A DNA stretch of 33,147 nucleotides, from NCBI GenBank assembly GCA_024691985.1, contig JAILNC010000060.1, forward strand, positions 1-33,147, in the 5' to 3' direction. Every line of letters begins with the position of its first letter. The first letter of the stretch is position 1. The notes below the pieces were generated by a model that was not told the origin of the DNA, did no database searches, and saw only the letters and a list, made by a program, of their open reading frames with translations. Origin of the DNA: Oscillospiraceae bacterium. GTDB taxonomy: Bacteria > Bacillota > Clostridia > Oscillospirales > Oscillospiraceae. Both the position numbers and the translations under genes were made by a program. Below, piece by piece: positions 22,858-30,950 of this stretch.

Positions 22858-24191
22858 GTGCCCAGCCTCCCCGCGAGACGGCCGCTGGCCCAGGCCCACT
22901 GGAGATTGTAGCCGCCGCAGTCGCCGTCCACGTCCAGCAGCTCTCCGCAGGCGAAGAGGCCCGGCACGAACCAGCTCTCCAGCGTCTCGGGATTGAAGCC
23001 GGAGGTCCGCAGCCCGCCCGCCGTGACCTGCGCCGCGTCGAAGCCCGCGACGCCCCGCACCGCGAGGCGGAAATCCTTGCAGGCGCGGGCGAGCCCGGCA
23101 AGCGCCGCATCTTCAAGCGCGGCGAGCGGGGCGTTCCCGTCCAGGCCCGCGTATTTGACCAGCATGCGCCCGAGGCGGTTGTGCAGCATCCCGGTGAGCG
23201 CGTCCGACGCGGGCAGCGCGGGCAGGCTCTCCCGCCGGGCCCGCAGGAGCGCGAGCACCGCGTCCCCATCGTAGGCCCGGAAGAAGTCCGCCGCGAGGGT
23301 CAGACCCTTCCCGCCCGTCGCGGCGGCGCGGGAGAGCTCGAAGGCGGCGGGGCCGGAGACCCCCTGCTCCGTGAACTGGACCTCGCCCTCGCTGGTCCCG
23401 AGTACGTTGTCACACTTAAAGCTTGTCATTCTGAGGAGCGCAAGCGACGAAGAATCTTTTGAAAGATCCTTCGACTCCGCTTCGCTGCGCTCAGGATGAC
23501 AGGGAAAGCTTAAGCTGTTATAAGGCGCCGGCGTCTCGCCGCCGAGAAGGCGCAGGCGGCAGTCGGCCCGCACGCCCTTGAGGGCGCGGGGGTACTCCGC
23601 GTCCGTCAGGATGGGCGCGAGGGACGGGTACAGGGCCGTGCGTTTATGGCCGAGCTGCGCGAGCAGCTCATAGCCCTCGCTCACGCCGCCGAGCTTCGCC
23701 CCGGCGCAGCCGCCGCAGGCCGCGATGAGCCTGTCCGCGCGCAGGGTCTCCGCGTCCGTCTCGATGAGAAAGCCGCCGTTCCTGTCCCGCCGCAGCGACC
23801 GCGCCGGGCAGGAGGGACGCAGCTCGACCCCGGCGGCGTCCAGCGCGAAGCGCAGCACGTCCACCACGGAGTTGGCGGAGTCCGACAGGGGATAGACCCG
23901 CCCGCCCGGCTCCTCCACGGTGACGAGGCCGAGGCCTTTGAAGTATTCCAGCGCCGCCTCCGGCGGGAAGGCCGCGAGCGCGGGGCGCACGAAGGCCGGG
24001 TCCTCGCCGTGATAATGCGCCGGCGACGCCCCGGTGTTGGTCAGATTGCAGCGCCCGTTGCCCGTGGCGAGCAGCTTGCGCCCGACGCGCGCCTGCCGCT
24101 CGAGCAGCACGACGCGGTTTTCTTTTTTCTCCGCGGCGGTCAGGGCGGCGACCATGCCGCTCGCCCCCGCGCCCAAAATCACAATATCCAT
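22854..24191 (-). CDS. HI0933/BaiN-like FAD-binding flavoprotein carrying an in-frame dispersed repeat
   Basis: This cytoplasmic flavoprotein has 445 residues where relatives usually have about 400. MDIVILGAGASGMVAAL is the FAD GxGxxG motif, VGRKLLATGNGRCNLTN is the family signature, and GEVQFTEQGVSGPAAFELSR and CGELLDVDGDCGGYNLQWAWASG complete the core. Between GGETPAP and TSEGEVQF lies an extra stretch containing CHPERSEAESKDLSKDSSS and LALLRMTS. It is the direct translation of a 78-bp dispersed palindrome plus flanks (23415-23515), in frame and without a stop. The start is ATG 24191, with AAGGAG 6 nt upstream. Enzyme activity is not predictable from sequence. Confidence 0.87.
   Translation of the reverse strand: MDIVILGAGASGMVAALTAAEKKENRVVLLERQARVGRKLLATGNGRCNLTNTGASPAHYHGEDPAFVRPALAAFPPEAALEYFKGLGLVTVEEPGGRVYPLSDSANSVVDVLRFALDAAGVELRPSCPARSLRRDRNGGFLIETDAETLRADRLIAACGGCAGAKLGGVSEGYELLAQLGHKRTALYPSLAPILTDAEYPRALKGVRADCRLRLLGGETPAPYNSLSFPCHPERSEAESKDLSKDSSSLALLRMTSFKCDNVLGTSEGEVQFTEQGVSGPAAFELSRAAATGGKGLTLAADFFRAYDGDAVLALLRARRESLPALPASDALTGMLHNRLGRMLVKYAGLDGNAPLAALEDAALAGLARACKDFRLAVRGVAGFDAAQVTAGGLRTSGFNPETLESWFVPGLFACGELLDVDGDCGGYNLQWAWASGRLAGRLGT
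23415..23515. repeat. Dispersed palindromic element inserted in a coding region
   Basis: The core TGTCATTCTGAGGAGCG...CAGGATGACA spans 23424-23501 (78 bp). It is flanked by longer inverted arms, CTTAAAGCTT on the left and AAGCTTAAG on the right. It is read through by the HI0933-like gene on the minus strand. Confidence 0.88.
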
Positions 24192-24205
24192 CGTTACTCC
24201 TTGCT

Positions 24206-24346
24206 GGCTTCCCTTTGAGGGGAAGCTGTCGCGAAGCGACTGATGAGGTGGAGCCTGACGCCTCTGAGCGGCCCCGTTCGCGGGGCGGACGACACCTCAT
24301 CCGTCCCGGTGTGCGCACTGGGGCGCCTTCTCCTCAAGGAGAAGGC
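24206..24346. repeat. Composite palindromic element between asparaginase and flavoprotein genes
   Basis: The terminal hairpins GGCTTCCC..GGGGAAGC (24206-24226) and GCCTTCTCC..GGAGAAGGC (24325-24346) bracket an internal GATGAGGTG (24242-24250) that pairs with CACCTCATC (24293-24301). No coding sequence is present. Confidence 0.75.
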
Positions 24347-24353
24347 TGTTCCC

Positions 24354-25352
24354 TCAGTACTTCGCCAGAATGTCGTGCGCGACGGGGCTGTAGAACAGCG
24401 CCGCGACCTCGTCCGGGTCCTTCGTCTTCCCGAGTATCCACATCATCTTGGCATACAGCGCCTCGGTGGTCATGTCGTAGCCCTCGAGCACGCATTTGTT
24501 CTGCTTGAGCCCGTGCCCCACCGAGTACACCGACAGGTCCGAGCCCTCGTTCTGCACCTGGGTGGTGACGACGACGAACTTGCCCGCGGCGGTGTGGCGC
24601 TGCACGATGCGCAGCAGGCGCTCGTCCTCGTAGGCGGGCAGGCCGCCGACGCCGAAGCATTCCATGATCAGCGCGTCGTTGCGGGAGAGCAGGAAGTCCA
24701 GCACCTCCGGGTCCATGCCCGGGACCATCTTCACCAGCGCGACCTTCTCGTCGAGGGCGTCGGAGAAGACCGGCGCGGACAGGTATTCAGGCTCGATGTA
24801 GCGCACGAGGCGGTGATCGAGCAGGATGCCCACGTCGGGGTAGTTGATGCTCGAGAAGGCGGCGAAGCTCTTCGAGCAGGTCTTGCGCGCCCGGGTGCCG
24901 AGGATCACGCGCCCGCTGAACACGATGTTCACGCCCGCGATCTGCCCCGAGGCCGCGCAGACGAAGGCGTCCGTGAGGTTGAGCTTGGAGTCCGTGGAGT
25001 CGTAGTTGATGGGCTTCTGCGCGCCGGTGAGCACGATGGGCTTGCGCGCGCCCTGCACCAGATAGCTCAGCGCCGCGGCGGTGTAGGCCATGGTGTCGGT
25101 GCCGTGGCTGATGACGAAGCCGTCGTAGGCGTCGTAATGCTCGCGGATCGCGGCGGCGGCTGCCAGCCAGTGCTTCGGCGTGATGTTGGTCGAGTCGAGA
25201 CTGAACAGGCTCAGACAGTCCGCGCGGCAGAGCGCGGAGATCGCCGGGACATAGCGCAGCAGCTGCGCGGGCGTCAGCTCCGGCGTCAGTCCCTCGGGCG
25301 TCATCTCGGAGGCGATGGTCCCGCCGGTGCCGAGCATGAGGATGTTTTTCAC
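24354..25352 (-). CDS. L-asparaginase, type I (cytoplasmic)
   Basis: This enzyme of about 332 residues hydrolyses asparagine to aspartate and ammonia. LMLGTGGTIAS contains the N-terminal nucleophile threonine, and VISHGTDTMAYTA supplies the second Thr-Asp of the active site. LTGAQKPI, DSKLNLTDAF and MECFGVGGLP are further family blocks. There is no signal peptide, which fits the cytoplasmic AnsA type. The open frame reaches 25415, but that is at the promoter. GTG 25352 has GGAGGAGG 6 nt upstream and leads directly into the conserved KNILMLGTGGT, so it is chosen. Confidence 0.9.
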   Translation of the reverse strand: MKNILMLGTGGTIASEMTPEGLTPELTPAQLLRYVPAISALCRADCLSLFSLDSTNITPKHWLAAAAAIREHYDAYDGFVISHGTDTMAYTAAALSYLVQGARKPIVLTGAQKPINYDSTDSKLNLTDAFVCAASGQIAGVNIVFSGRVILGTRARKTCSKSFAAFSSINYPDVGILLDHRLVRYIEPEYLSAPVFSDALDEKVALVKMVPGMDPEVLDFLLSRNDALIMECFGVGGLPAYEDERLLRIVQRHTAAGKFVVVTTQVQNEGSDLSVYSVGHGLKQNKCVLEGYDMTTEALYAKMMWILGKTKDPDEVAALFYSPVAHDILAKY

Positions 25353-25386
25353 AGCCGTCCTCCTCCCCTGTTTTCCGATCATATCA

Positions 25387-25415
25387 ATTATACCAAGGAT
25401 GCGGGAAAACTGCAA
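25387..25415 (-). promoter_or_regulatory. Promoter of the asparaginase gene
   Basis: Minus strand: TTGCAG (25415-25410), a 17-bp spacer, then TATAAT (25392-25387). Confidence 0.8.
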
Positions 25416-25420
25416 TGAAA

Positions 25421-25519
25421 GAGAGTGGAGAGTTGCGTGTTGAGAGTGGAGTCATGGCGTCCGCGAAGCGGACGATCAAAATCGCGCCGAAGGCGCTCCG
25501 CAGCTCCGCTCTTCACACT
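25421..25519. repeat. MITE-like element (GAGAGTGGAG type), copy 1
   Basis: The left end GAGAGTGGAGAGTTGCG and right end GCTCCGCTCTTCACACT are inverted. Inside are the hairpins GTCCGCGAAGCGGAC and GCGCCGAAGGCGC. The ends share sequence with the element at 29192-29293. It directly abuts the -35 box of the asparaginase promoter. Confidence 0.6.
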
Positions 25520-25520
25520 G

Positions 25521-25557
25521 AAAAAGCGAACCTCAAAACGAGGTTCGCTTTTTCTTT
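25521..25557 (-). terminator. Terminator of the nucleoside importer operon
   Basis: The perfect stem AAAAAGCGAACCTC/GAGGTTCGCTTTTT lies within 3 bp of the last permease stop and is U-rich on the minus strand. Confidence 0.9.
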
Positions 25558-26548
25558 ACCGTTCTTCTCTGAAATACGGCAGGCCGAGGGAGGCCGGAGG
25601 CTGGTTCTCGCGCTTGTTGCGCATCGACGAGAGCACCAGCACCACGATGGTCACGACATAGGGGGCCATCTTGTACAGCTCCTTGACCGCGAGGTTCATG
25701 CCCGAGGGGATGTACATGTGCAGGATGTAGAGCCCGCCGAAGAGGAAGGAGGCCAGCACGCCGACGTTCGGCCGCCAGACCGTGAAGATGACCAGCGCGA
25801 TGGCAAGCCAGCCGCGGTCGCCGAAGGCGTTGTTTGTCCACATGCCGGAGGCGTAGTCCATCACGTAGTACAAGCCGCCCAGGCCCGCGATCATCGAGCC
25901 GATGCAGGTCGCCGCGTACTTGTAGCGGCTGACGTTGACGCCCGCGGCGTCGGCGGTGTTCGGGCTCTCGCCCACGGCGCGCAGGTGCAGGCCCGTGCGG
26001 GTGCGGTTGAGCACCCGGGCCGCCGCCAGCGCGATCAGCACCGCCAGATACGCGAGAAAGCCGTAGCTCAGGAAGAGCTTGCCGAAGGCCCCCGTCGAAT
26101 CCCCCACAGCCAGGTGGCGGCGGAAGATATTGGAGGTGTTGGTCAGGATGATGGAGGGCAGCTCGCTGCCGGAGAGCTTGATCAGACTGCCGCCGAAGAA
26201 GTTGCCGAAGCCCACGCCGAAGGTCGTCAGCGCAAGGCCGGTGACGTTCTGGTTGGCGCGCAGCGTGACCGTGAGGAAGCAGTAGAGCAGGCCCATCAGC
26301 AGGCTCCCGAGCAGGCAGCACAGCAGGGGGATCAGGATGGCGAGGAAGGCGTTCATCTCCGCCGCGCTTTTGCCCGCCTCGTAGAAGAAGGAGCCGATGA
26401 CGCCGCAGATGCCGCCGACGTACATGATGCCGGGGATGCCGAGGTTGAGGTTGCCGGACTTCTCGGTGAGGGTCTCGCCGGTGCTGCCGAACAGGAGCGG
26501 GATGCCCTGCATGACGGCGCGGGGGATGAAGGTGATGAAATCGAACAC
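25556..26548 (-). CDS. ABC transporter permease, purine-nucleoside (BMP-linked) type, second subunit
   Basis: This inner-membrane permease of 330 residues has eight or nine helices. It resembles B. subtilis YufQ/NupQ. Recognisable stretches are GNLNLGIPGIMYVGG, LRAVGESPNTADAAGVNVSRYKY (the coupling-helix region facing the ATPase) and FGDRGWLAIALVIFTVWRP. The start is GTG 26548 with AAGGAGG 8 nt upstream. It starts 3 nt after the stop of the first permease. With that permease, the ATPase and the binding protein it forms a complete importer. Confidence 0.9.
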   Translation of the reverse strand: MFDFITFIPRAVMQGIPLLFGSTGETLTEKSGNLNLGIPGIMYVGGICGVIGSFFYEAGKSAAEMNAFLAILIPLLCCLLGSLLMGLLYCFLTVTLRANQNVTGLALTTFGVGFGNFFGGSLIKLSGSELPSIILTNTSNIFRRHLAVGDSTGAFGKLFLSYGFLAYLAVLIALAAARVLNRTRTGLHLRAVGESPNTADAAGVNVSRYKYAATCIGSMIAGLGGLYYVMDYASGMWTNNAFGDRGWLAIALVIFTVWRPNVGVLASFLFGGLYILHMYIPSGMNLAVKELYKMAPYVVTIVVLVLSSMRNKRENQPPASLGLPYFREER

Positions 26549-26551
26549 GGC

Positions 26552-27652
26552 TCAGTCCTCCTTTCCGGCGCCCTTGGTGAGCTTGATCTGATAGTTGATG
26601 AAGAACTCGCTGCCGATGATGAAGAAGAGGATCACGCCGGTGAGGATATCGCCGAAGCTCTGGTTCAGGCCGAAGTTGGTGGCGATCTCCCCGGCGCCCC
26701 GGCTGAGGAAGACCAGCAGCAGGCTCGTGAGGATCATCCAGACGGGGTTGAACTTGGCCAGCCACGCCACCATGACGGCGGTGAAGCCGCGCCCCTCGAC
26801 CAGGGTCGGGGTCAGGGTGTGGTTGGTGCTGCCGACCAGCAGCAGGCCCGCCAGCCCGCACAGCGCGCCGGAGAGCAGCATGGTCCGGACGATGACCCGC
26901 TCGACCTTGATGCCGACGTAGCGGGCGGTGCGCTCCGACTCGCCCACGACGGCGATCTCATAGCCGTGCTTGGAGTAGTTGAGGTAGATGTGCATCAGCA
27001 CGCACACGACCGCCACCACCAGGATGTTCAGCAGGTATTTCTGCCCGCCGACGACCGGGAACCAGCCGATCTGGCTGTTGGGGTTGATGATGCCGATCTG
27101 GCCGGAGCCCTTGGGGTTCTCCCACACGACGCAGTAGTAGGCCACGAGCTGGGTGGCGACGTAGTTCATCATCAGGGTGAACAGGGTCTCGTTGGTGTTG
27201 TACTTCGCCTTGAACAGGGCCGGGATGCCCGCCCAGACGGCGCCGGCGAGGATGCTGGCGACGCACATGCAGGCGATGACGAGGGCGTTGGGCAGCTTGC
27301 CGGACAGGCGGATCATGCAGGCGGCCGCCGCGAGACAGCCGATCAGGGCCTGCCCCTCGCCGCCGAGGTTCCAGCAGCGCATGCGGAAGGCGGGGGTCAC
27401 GGCCAGCGACACGCACAGCAGCATCGCGATGTTCTGCAGCAGCACCCAGAAGCGGCGGCTGGTGCCGAAGGAGCCCTCCCACATGGAGACGTAGACGGCG
27501 ATCGGATCCTCGCCGGTGACGAGGGTGGTGATCAGTCCGCAGGCGAGCAGCGCCAGCAGCACCGCCCCGCCGCGGATCGCCCAGCTCTTGTACCAGGGCA
27601 GGGCGGCCCGCTTGGCCACGTGGAACAGGGGCGAGCGCTTCTTATTGTTCAT
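26552..27652 (-). CDS. ABC transporter permease, purine-nucleoside (BMP-linked) type, first subunit
   Basis: This inner-membrane permease of 366 residues resembles YufP/NupP. WNLGGEGQALIGCLAAA, NETLFTLMMNYVA and VVGESERTARYVGIKVERVIVRTMLLSGALCGLAG are family landmarks, the second containing the conserved helix facing the substrate path. ATG 27652 has GGGAGGG 7 nt upstream and overlaps the ATPase gene end by 11 bp. It likely pairs with the downstream permease as a heterodimer. Confidence 0.9.
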   Translation of the reverse strand: MNNKKRSPLFHVAKRAALPWYKSWAIRGGAVLLALLACGLITTLVTGEDPIAVYVSMWEGSFGTSRRFWVLLQNIAMLLCVSLAVTPAFRMRCWNLGGEGQALIGCLAAAACMIRLSGKLPNALVIACMCVASILAGAVWAGIPALFKAKYNTNETLFTLMMNYVATQLVAYYCVVWENPKGSGQIGIINPNSQIGWFPVVGGQKYLLNILVVAVVCVLMHIYLNYSKHGYEIAVVGESERTARYVGIKVERVIVRTMLLSGALCGLAGLLLVGSTNHTLTPTLVEGRGFTAVMVAWLAKFNPVWMILTSLLLVFLSRGAGEIATNFGLNQSFGDILTGVILFFIIGSEFFINYQIKLTKGAGKED

Positions 27653-29174
27653 GGGCGTTCCCTCCCAGCTTTGTCATCATCATGCCGACGTCACGCTTTT
27701 TCGCGCCGCGGCCGGGCACGATGCCCGAGACCCTGCCGCCGCAGAGCACCAGGATGCGGTCCGACAGCTCCAGCAGCACGTCCAGATCCTCGCCCACGTA
27801 GACCACGGCCACGCCGCGCATCTTCTGGGCGTTGATGGTGTCGTAGATCAGGTAGGAGGAGTTGATATCCAGGCCGCGTACGGCGTAGGCCGTCAGCAGC
27901 ACCGAGGGGGCGTTGGCGATCTCGCGCCCGACGAGCACCTTCTGCACGTTGCCGCCGGAGAGGCGGCGCACCGGGGTCTCGACGCTGGGCGTGGAGATCT
28001 CGAGGAAATCGACCATCTCGTGCGCGAGCTTGTAGGGGTCCCTGCGGTTGGTGAACAGGCCCCTGCCGCTGCGGTAGGAGCGCAGCATCATGTTGTTGCC
28101 GAGGTCCATATTGCCCACGAGGCCCATGCCGAGCCTGTCCTCGGGCACGAAGGAGAGGGCGACGCCCAGCTCCTTGATGGCGAGCGGGTCCTTGCCGATC
28201 AGCTCCTCGCGCCGGCCGTCGTCCCCGATGTAGCTGATGGAGCCGGACTCCACCGGCTGCAGGCCCGCGATGGACTCGAGCAGCTCCTTCTGGCCGCTGC
28301 CGGAGATGCCCGCGATGCCCAGGATCTCGCCGGAACAGGCGGTGAAGCTGACGCGGTCGAGCTTGACGGTGCCCTCGATATCGCGCACGGTGAGGTCTTT
28401 GACCTCGATGCGGGGCTTCGGGTCCACGGGGTCGGGCCGCTTGATGTTCAGCGTGACCGCGTGGCCGACCATCATGTTGGTCATCTCCTGGGCGTTGGTC
28501 ATCTTCGTGGGCATGTCGCCGATGAACTGGCCGTGGCGGAGGATGGCGACGCGGTCGGACAGGGCCTCGACCTCGTGCATCTTGTGGGTGATGATGACGA
28601 TGGCCTTGCCGTCGTCGCGCATGTTGCGCAGCACGGCGAAGAGCTTGTCCGTCTCCTGCGGGGTCAAAACCGCGGTCGGCTCGTCGAGGATGAGGATGTC
28701 CGCCCCGCGGTAGAGCACCTTGACGATCTCCACGGTCTGCTTCTGGCTGACCGACATGTCGTAGATCTTCTGCTCGGGGTCGACCTCGAAGCCGTAGGCG
28801 CCGCAGATCTCGCGGATCCTCTTCGAGGCGGCCTTGAGGTCGAGCTTGCCCTCCAGACCGAGGACGATGTTCTCCGCCGCCGTGAGCACGTCCACGAGTT
28901 TGAAGTGCTGGTGGATCATGCCGATGCCGAGGTCGAAGGCGTCCTTCGGGGAGCGGATGACGACGGGCCTGCCGTCGATGGCGATCTCGCCCTCGTCCGG
29001 GAAGTAGATGCCCGAGAGCATGTTCATCAGCGTGGTCTTGCCGCTGCCGTTTTCACCCAGCAGGGCCAGGATCTCGCCCCGGTAGATATTGAGCCAGACC
29101 CTGTCGTTGGCCAGCACCGGCCCGAAGCGTTTGGTGATGTTCCGCATGGTCACTGCGGCGATCTTGTTGTCCAT
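27642..29174 (-). CDS. Double-domain ABC ATPase of the purine-nucleoside importer
   Basis: This 510-residue protein has two tandem nucleotide-binding domains, like YufO/NupO. Domain 1 has Walker A LLGENGSGKTT, a divergent signature MSVSQKQ, and Walker B ILILDEPTAVLTP. Domain 2 has a degenerate Walker A (GISGSGQKE), an intact RLSGGNVQK signature, and an altered Walker B (VLLTAYAVRGLD), as expected for this family in which the second site is weak. The open frame reaches 29276, but ATG 29174 has AAAGGAG upstream and begins the normal N-terminus. The long gap (286 bp) to the binding-protein gene contains hairpins that could tune the ratio of binding protein to transporter. Confidence 0.9.
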   Translation of the reverse strand: MDNKIAAVTMRNITKRFGPVLANDRVWLNIYRGEILALLGENGSGKTTLMNMLSGIYFPDEGEIAIDGRPVVIRSPKDAFDLGIGMIHQHFKLVDVLTAAENIVLGLEGKLDLKAASKRIREICGAYGFEVDPEQKIYDMSVSQKQTVEIVKVLYRGADILILDEPTAVLTPQETDKLFAVLRNMRDDGKAIVIITHKMHEVEALSDRVAILRHGQFIGDMPTKMTNAQEMTNMMVGHAVTLNIKRPDPVDPKPRIEVKDLTVRDIEGTVKLDRVSFTACSGEILGIAGISGSGQKELLESIAGLQPVESGSISYIGDDGRREELIGKDPLAIKELGVALSFVPEDRLGMGLVGNMDLGNNMMLRSYRSGRGLFTNRRDPYKLAHEMVDFLEISTPSVETPVRRLSGGNVQKVLVGREIANAPSVLLTAYAVRGLDINSSYLIYDTINAQKMRGVAVVYVGEDLDVLLELSDRILVLCGGRVSGIVPGRGAKKRDVGMMMTKLGGNAHEQ

Positions 29175-29191
29175 AGAATACTCCTTTGAGA

Positions 29192-29293
29192 AGTGTGGAG
29201 TTATGAGAGTGGAGTTTGGAGTTGCGGTATCTGCTTCGTGGATGATGAAATTGTGCGGAGCACACCTTAACTCCACTCTTCAAGATCCACACT
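29192..29293. repeat. MITE-like element (GAGAGTGGAG type), copy 2
   Basis: The 25-bp terminal inverted repeats at 29192-29216 and 29269-29293 match at 20 of 25 positions (AGTGTGGA...GAGTGGAGTT). It lies between the binding-protein and ATPase genes, upstream of the ATPase ribosome binding site. Confidence 0.7.
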
Positions 29294-29354
29294 CCAAGCT
29301 AATAAAAAAGCACTGCTGCCGGGGCCGTTTCGGTCGCTGCGGTCGCAGTGTCGG

Positions 29355-29443
29355 AAATGCCGTAAAGGAAAGCGCGGCTCTGCGTCGTCTGCGTTTTCCT
29401 TTGCGGCATTTTCTTCTCCCCGCTCCCCATAGAGGGGAGCGGG
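29355..29443 (-). terminator. Two hairpins after the binding-protein gene (likely partial terminator or mRNA stabiliser)
   Basis: One stem-loop at 29419-29443 (CCCGCTCCCC/GGGGAGCGGG) is followed by a long stem at 29355-29411 (AAATGCCGTAAAGGAAA pairs with its partner at 16 of 17 positions). Neither has a strong U-tract, which suits differential expression within an operon more than full termination. Confidence 0.5.
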
Positions 29444-29460
29444 AAAAAGAGGATTCAAGA

Positions 29461-30642
29461 TTACGCGTCGAGGTTGGTGATGCCGTCGATGTCGATGTCG
29501 AAGTAGGGGGCGCTGCGGAACTCGGACTCATGGAAGTAACCGTCGAAGATGACGTTGGTGTCGGGAGCGAAGTCGCCCATGTCGTCGACGTCAGCCATGT
29601 ACTCGCCCAGCATCTTGCCGTCAACGGTCCAGGTGGCGGTGTCGAAGACCTGGATCTCACCGGCAGCCAGGAGCGCCTCGATATCGTCGAGCTTCTCGGC
29701 GGTGCCGGCAGCGGCGGCCTTCTCATTGATCTCGGTCAGCTTGACGGCGCCGTTGGCAATGGTGCCGGTCCAGTCGGCGGCGATCTCCTTGCCCTCGGCC
29801 ACGCAGGTCATGGCGTACTCCATGTAGGGAGCCCAGTCGATGCGGGAGGCGACGATGAAGGTGTTGGGGCAGTCATTGGCGGCGGAGCCGTTGTAGAACA
29901 CGAAGGGGATGCCGTTGGCCTCGCACTCGGTGGGAGCGCCCATGGAGTCGGCATGCTCGGAGAGCAGGACGCAGCCGTTGTAGATGAGCTTGATGGCGCC
30001 CTCTTTCTCAAGGGTGGGATCGTACCAGGAGTTGGTGAAGGTCACGTCCATGGTGGCAGAGGGGCAGATGTAGCGGACGCCGAGGAAGAAGGAGGTGTAG
30101 CCGGACTTCACTTCGGCATAGGGGAAGGCGCCGATGTAGCCGACCTTGGCCTGATCGGCGGTGATCTCGCCGGACTCGATCATCTCGTTGAGCTTCATGC
30201 CGGCGGCGATACCGCCGAGGAAGCGGCCTTCATAGATGGAGGCAAAGCCGTTGTGGTAGTTGGCAAGACCGGCGGTGTGAGCCTGGGTGCCGGTGGCGTG
30301 GCAGAACTGAACCTCGGGGTAGTCCTTGGCGACCTGCATCAGGAAGGACTCATGGCCGAAGGAGTCGGCAAAGATGAAGTTGCAGCCCTCGTCGATCAGC
30401 TCCTCGGCGGCGTCGGCGCACTCCTGGCCCTCGGGGATGTTGGTCTTGAAGATGTACTCAACGCCCAGCTTCTCGCAGGCTTCCTTGGCGGCGTTGATGA
30501 AGTTGAGGTCGTAGGTGGAGGTCTCGTCGTGCAGGAAAATGAAACCGGCCTTGACGGTGGTGGGCTCGTCCGCGGAGACGGCGGGGGCGGCGAGCGCGAA
30601 GATCATAGTCAGTGCGAGCAGCAGAGCAAAGATCTTTTTCAT
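29461..30642 (-). CDS. BMP-family (PnrA-like) substrate-binding protein of a purine-nucleoside ABC importer
   Basis: This 393-residue extracytoplasmic protein is predicted to bind purine nucleosides. The fold is recognised from KAGFIFLHDETSTYDLNFINAAKEA, FIFADSFGHESFLMQVAKDYPEVQF, FLGGIAAGMKLNE, KVGYIGAFPYAEVKSGYTSFFLG and the C-terminal DVDDMGDFAPDT. The signal peptide ends APAVSADE, a normal signal peptidase I site. There is no cysteine, so unlike most Firmicutes relatives it is not a lipoprotein. ATG 30642 has AAGGAG upstream. The leader contains a guanine-type riboswitch. It is the first gene of the importer operon. Confidence 0.92.
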   Translation of the reverse strand: MKKIFALLLALTMIFALAAPAVSADEPTTVKAGFIFLHDETSTYDLNFINAAKEACEKLGVEYIFKTNIPEGQECADAAEELIDEGCNFIFADSFGHESFLMQVAKDYPEVQFCHATGTQAHTAGLANYHNGFASIYEGRFLGGIAAGMKLNEMIESGEITADQAKVGYIGAFPYAEVKSGYTSFFLGVRYICPSATMDVTFTNSWYDPTLEKEGAIKLIYNGCVLLSEHADSMGAPTECEANGIPFVFYNGSAANDCPNTFIVASRIDWAPYMEYAMTCVAEGKEIAADWTGTIANGAVKLTEINEKAAAAGTAEKLDDIEALLAAGEIQVFDTATWTVDGKMLGEYMADVDDMGDFAPDTNVIFDGYFHESEFRSAPYFDIDIDGITNLDA

Positions 30643-30709
30643 GTTGTTTCTCCTTATCAGAAAAGTTTATATCACCGGGCTCTGTACCCGTCGATATGTG
30701 GGGGAAAGC

Positions 30710-30754
30710 GACGCCGCCGCGAAAAACGCGGGCAAGGTCTTTCGCGGCAGCGTC
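30710..30754 (-). promoter_or_regulatory. Second strong hairpin in the importer leader
   Basis: GACGCCGCCGCGAAA (30710-30724) pairs with TTTCGCGGCAGCGTC (30740-30754), 14 of 15 bases. It lies between the riboswitch terminator and the start codon, with no U-tract. Its role is unknown. Confidence 0.5.
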
Positions 30755-30764
30755 AATGCGAAAC

Positions 30765-30806
30765 AAAAAGGCATTGGCGCGGACGATCGGCGCCCGGTAC
30801 CAATGC
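30765..30806 (-). terminator. Riboswitch-controlled terminator
   Basis: On the minus strand the stem GCATTGG...CCAATGC, with further internal GC pairing, is followed by CUUUUUG (30769-30765). It lies about 45 nt downstream of the aptamer, as expected for a ligand-off transcriptional switch. Confidence 0.75.
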
Positions 30807-30850
30807 AATAATTCCAAAGGGTCGAAGGAATACTCCGCCCCTGTTGGGTA

Positions 30851-30920
30851 CTTCGATAGTCCGGTCATTTACGGCGTCCGGGTAGAAACTTCAAATCCAT
30901 ATCATTTGCTATATATCGAG
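30851..30920 (-). ncRNA. Guanine-type purine riboswitch aptamer
   Basis: Read on the minus strand, the leader shows the full purine-aptamer core. P1 is TCGATA paired with TATCGA. P2 is CAAAT/ATTTG around loop GATATGG. J2/3 is AAGTTTCTACC. P3 is CCGG/CCGG around a loop containing GCCGTAAAT. The nucleotide equivalent to position 74 (in GGACTAT) is C, which pairs with guanine-type ligands rather than adenine. It precedes a purine-nucleoside importer, and the genome neighbour is xpt, another purine-salvage gene. With a terminator downstream, excess guanine would switch the importer off. Confidence 0.92.
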
Positions 30921-30950
30921 CAGATATTCACTTGTCCCTTGGATGGCTTA

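Noticed and set aside
25415-29189. Long plus-strand open frames of 806 and 557 codons
   Set aside because: They are antisense shadows of the ABC permease and ATPase genes, which are unmistakable on the minus strand.
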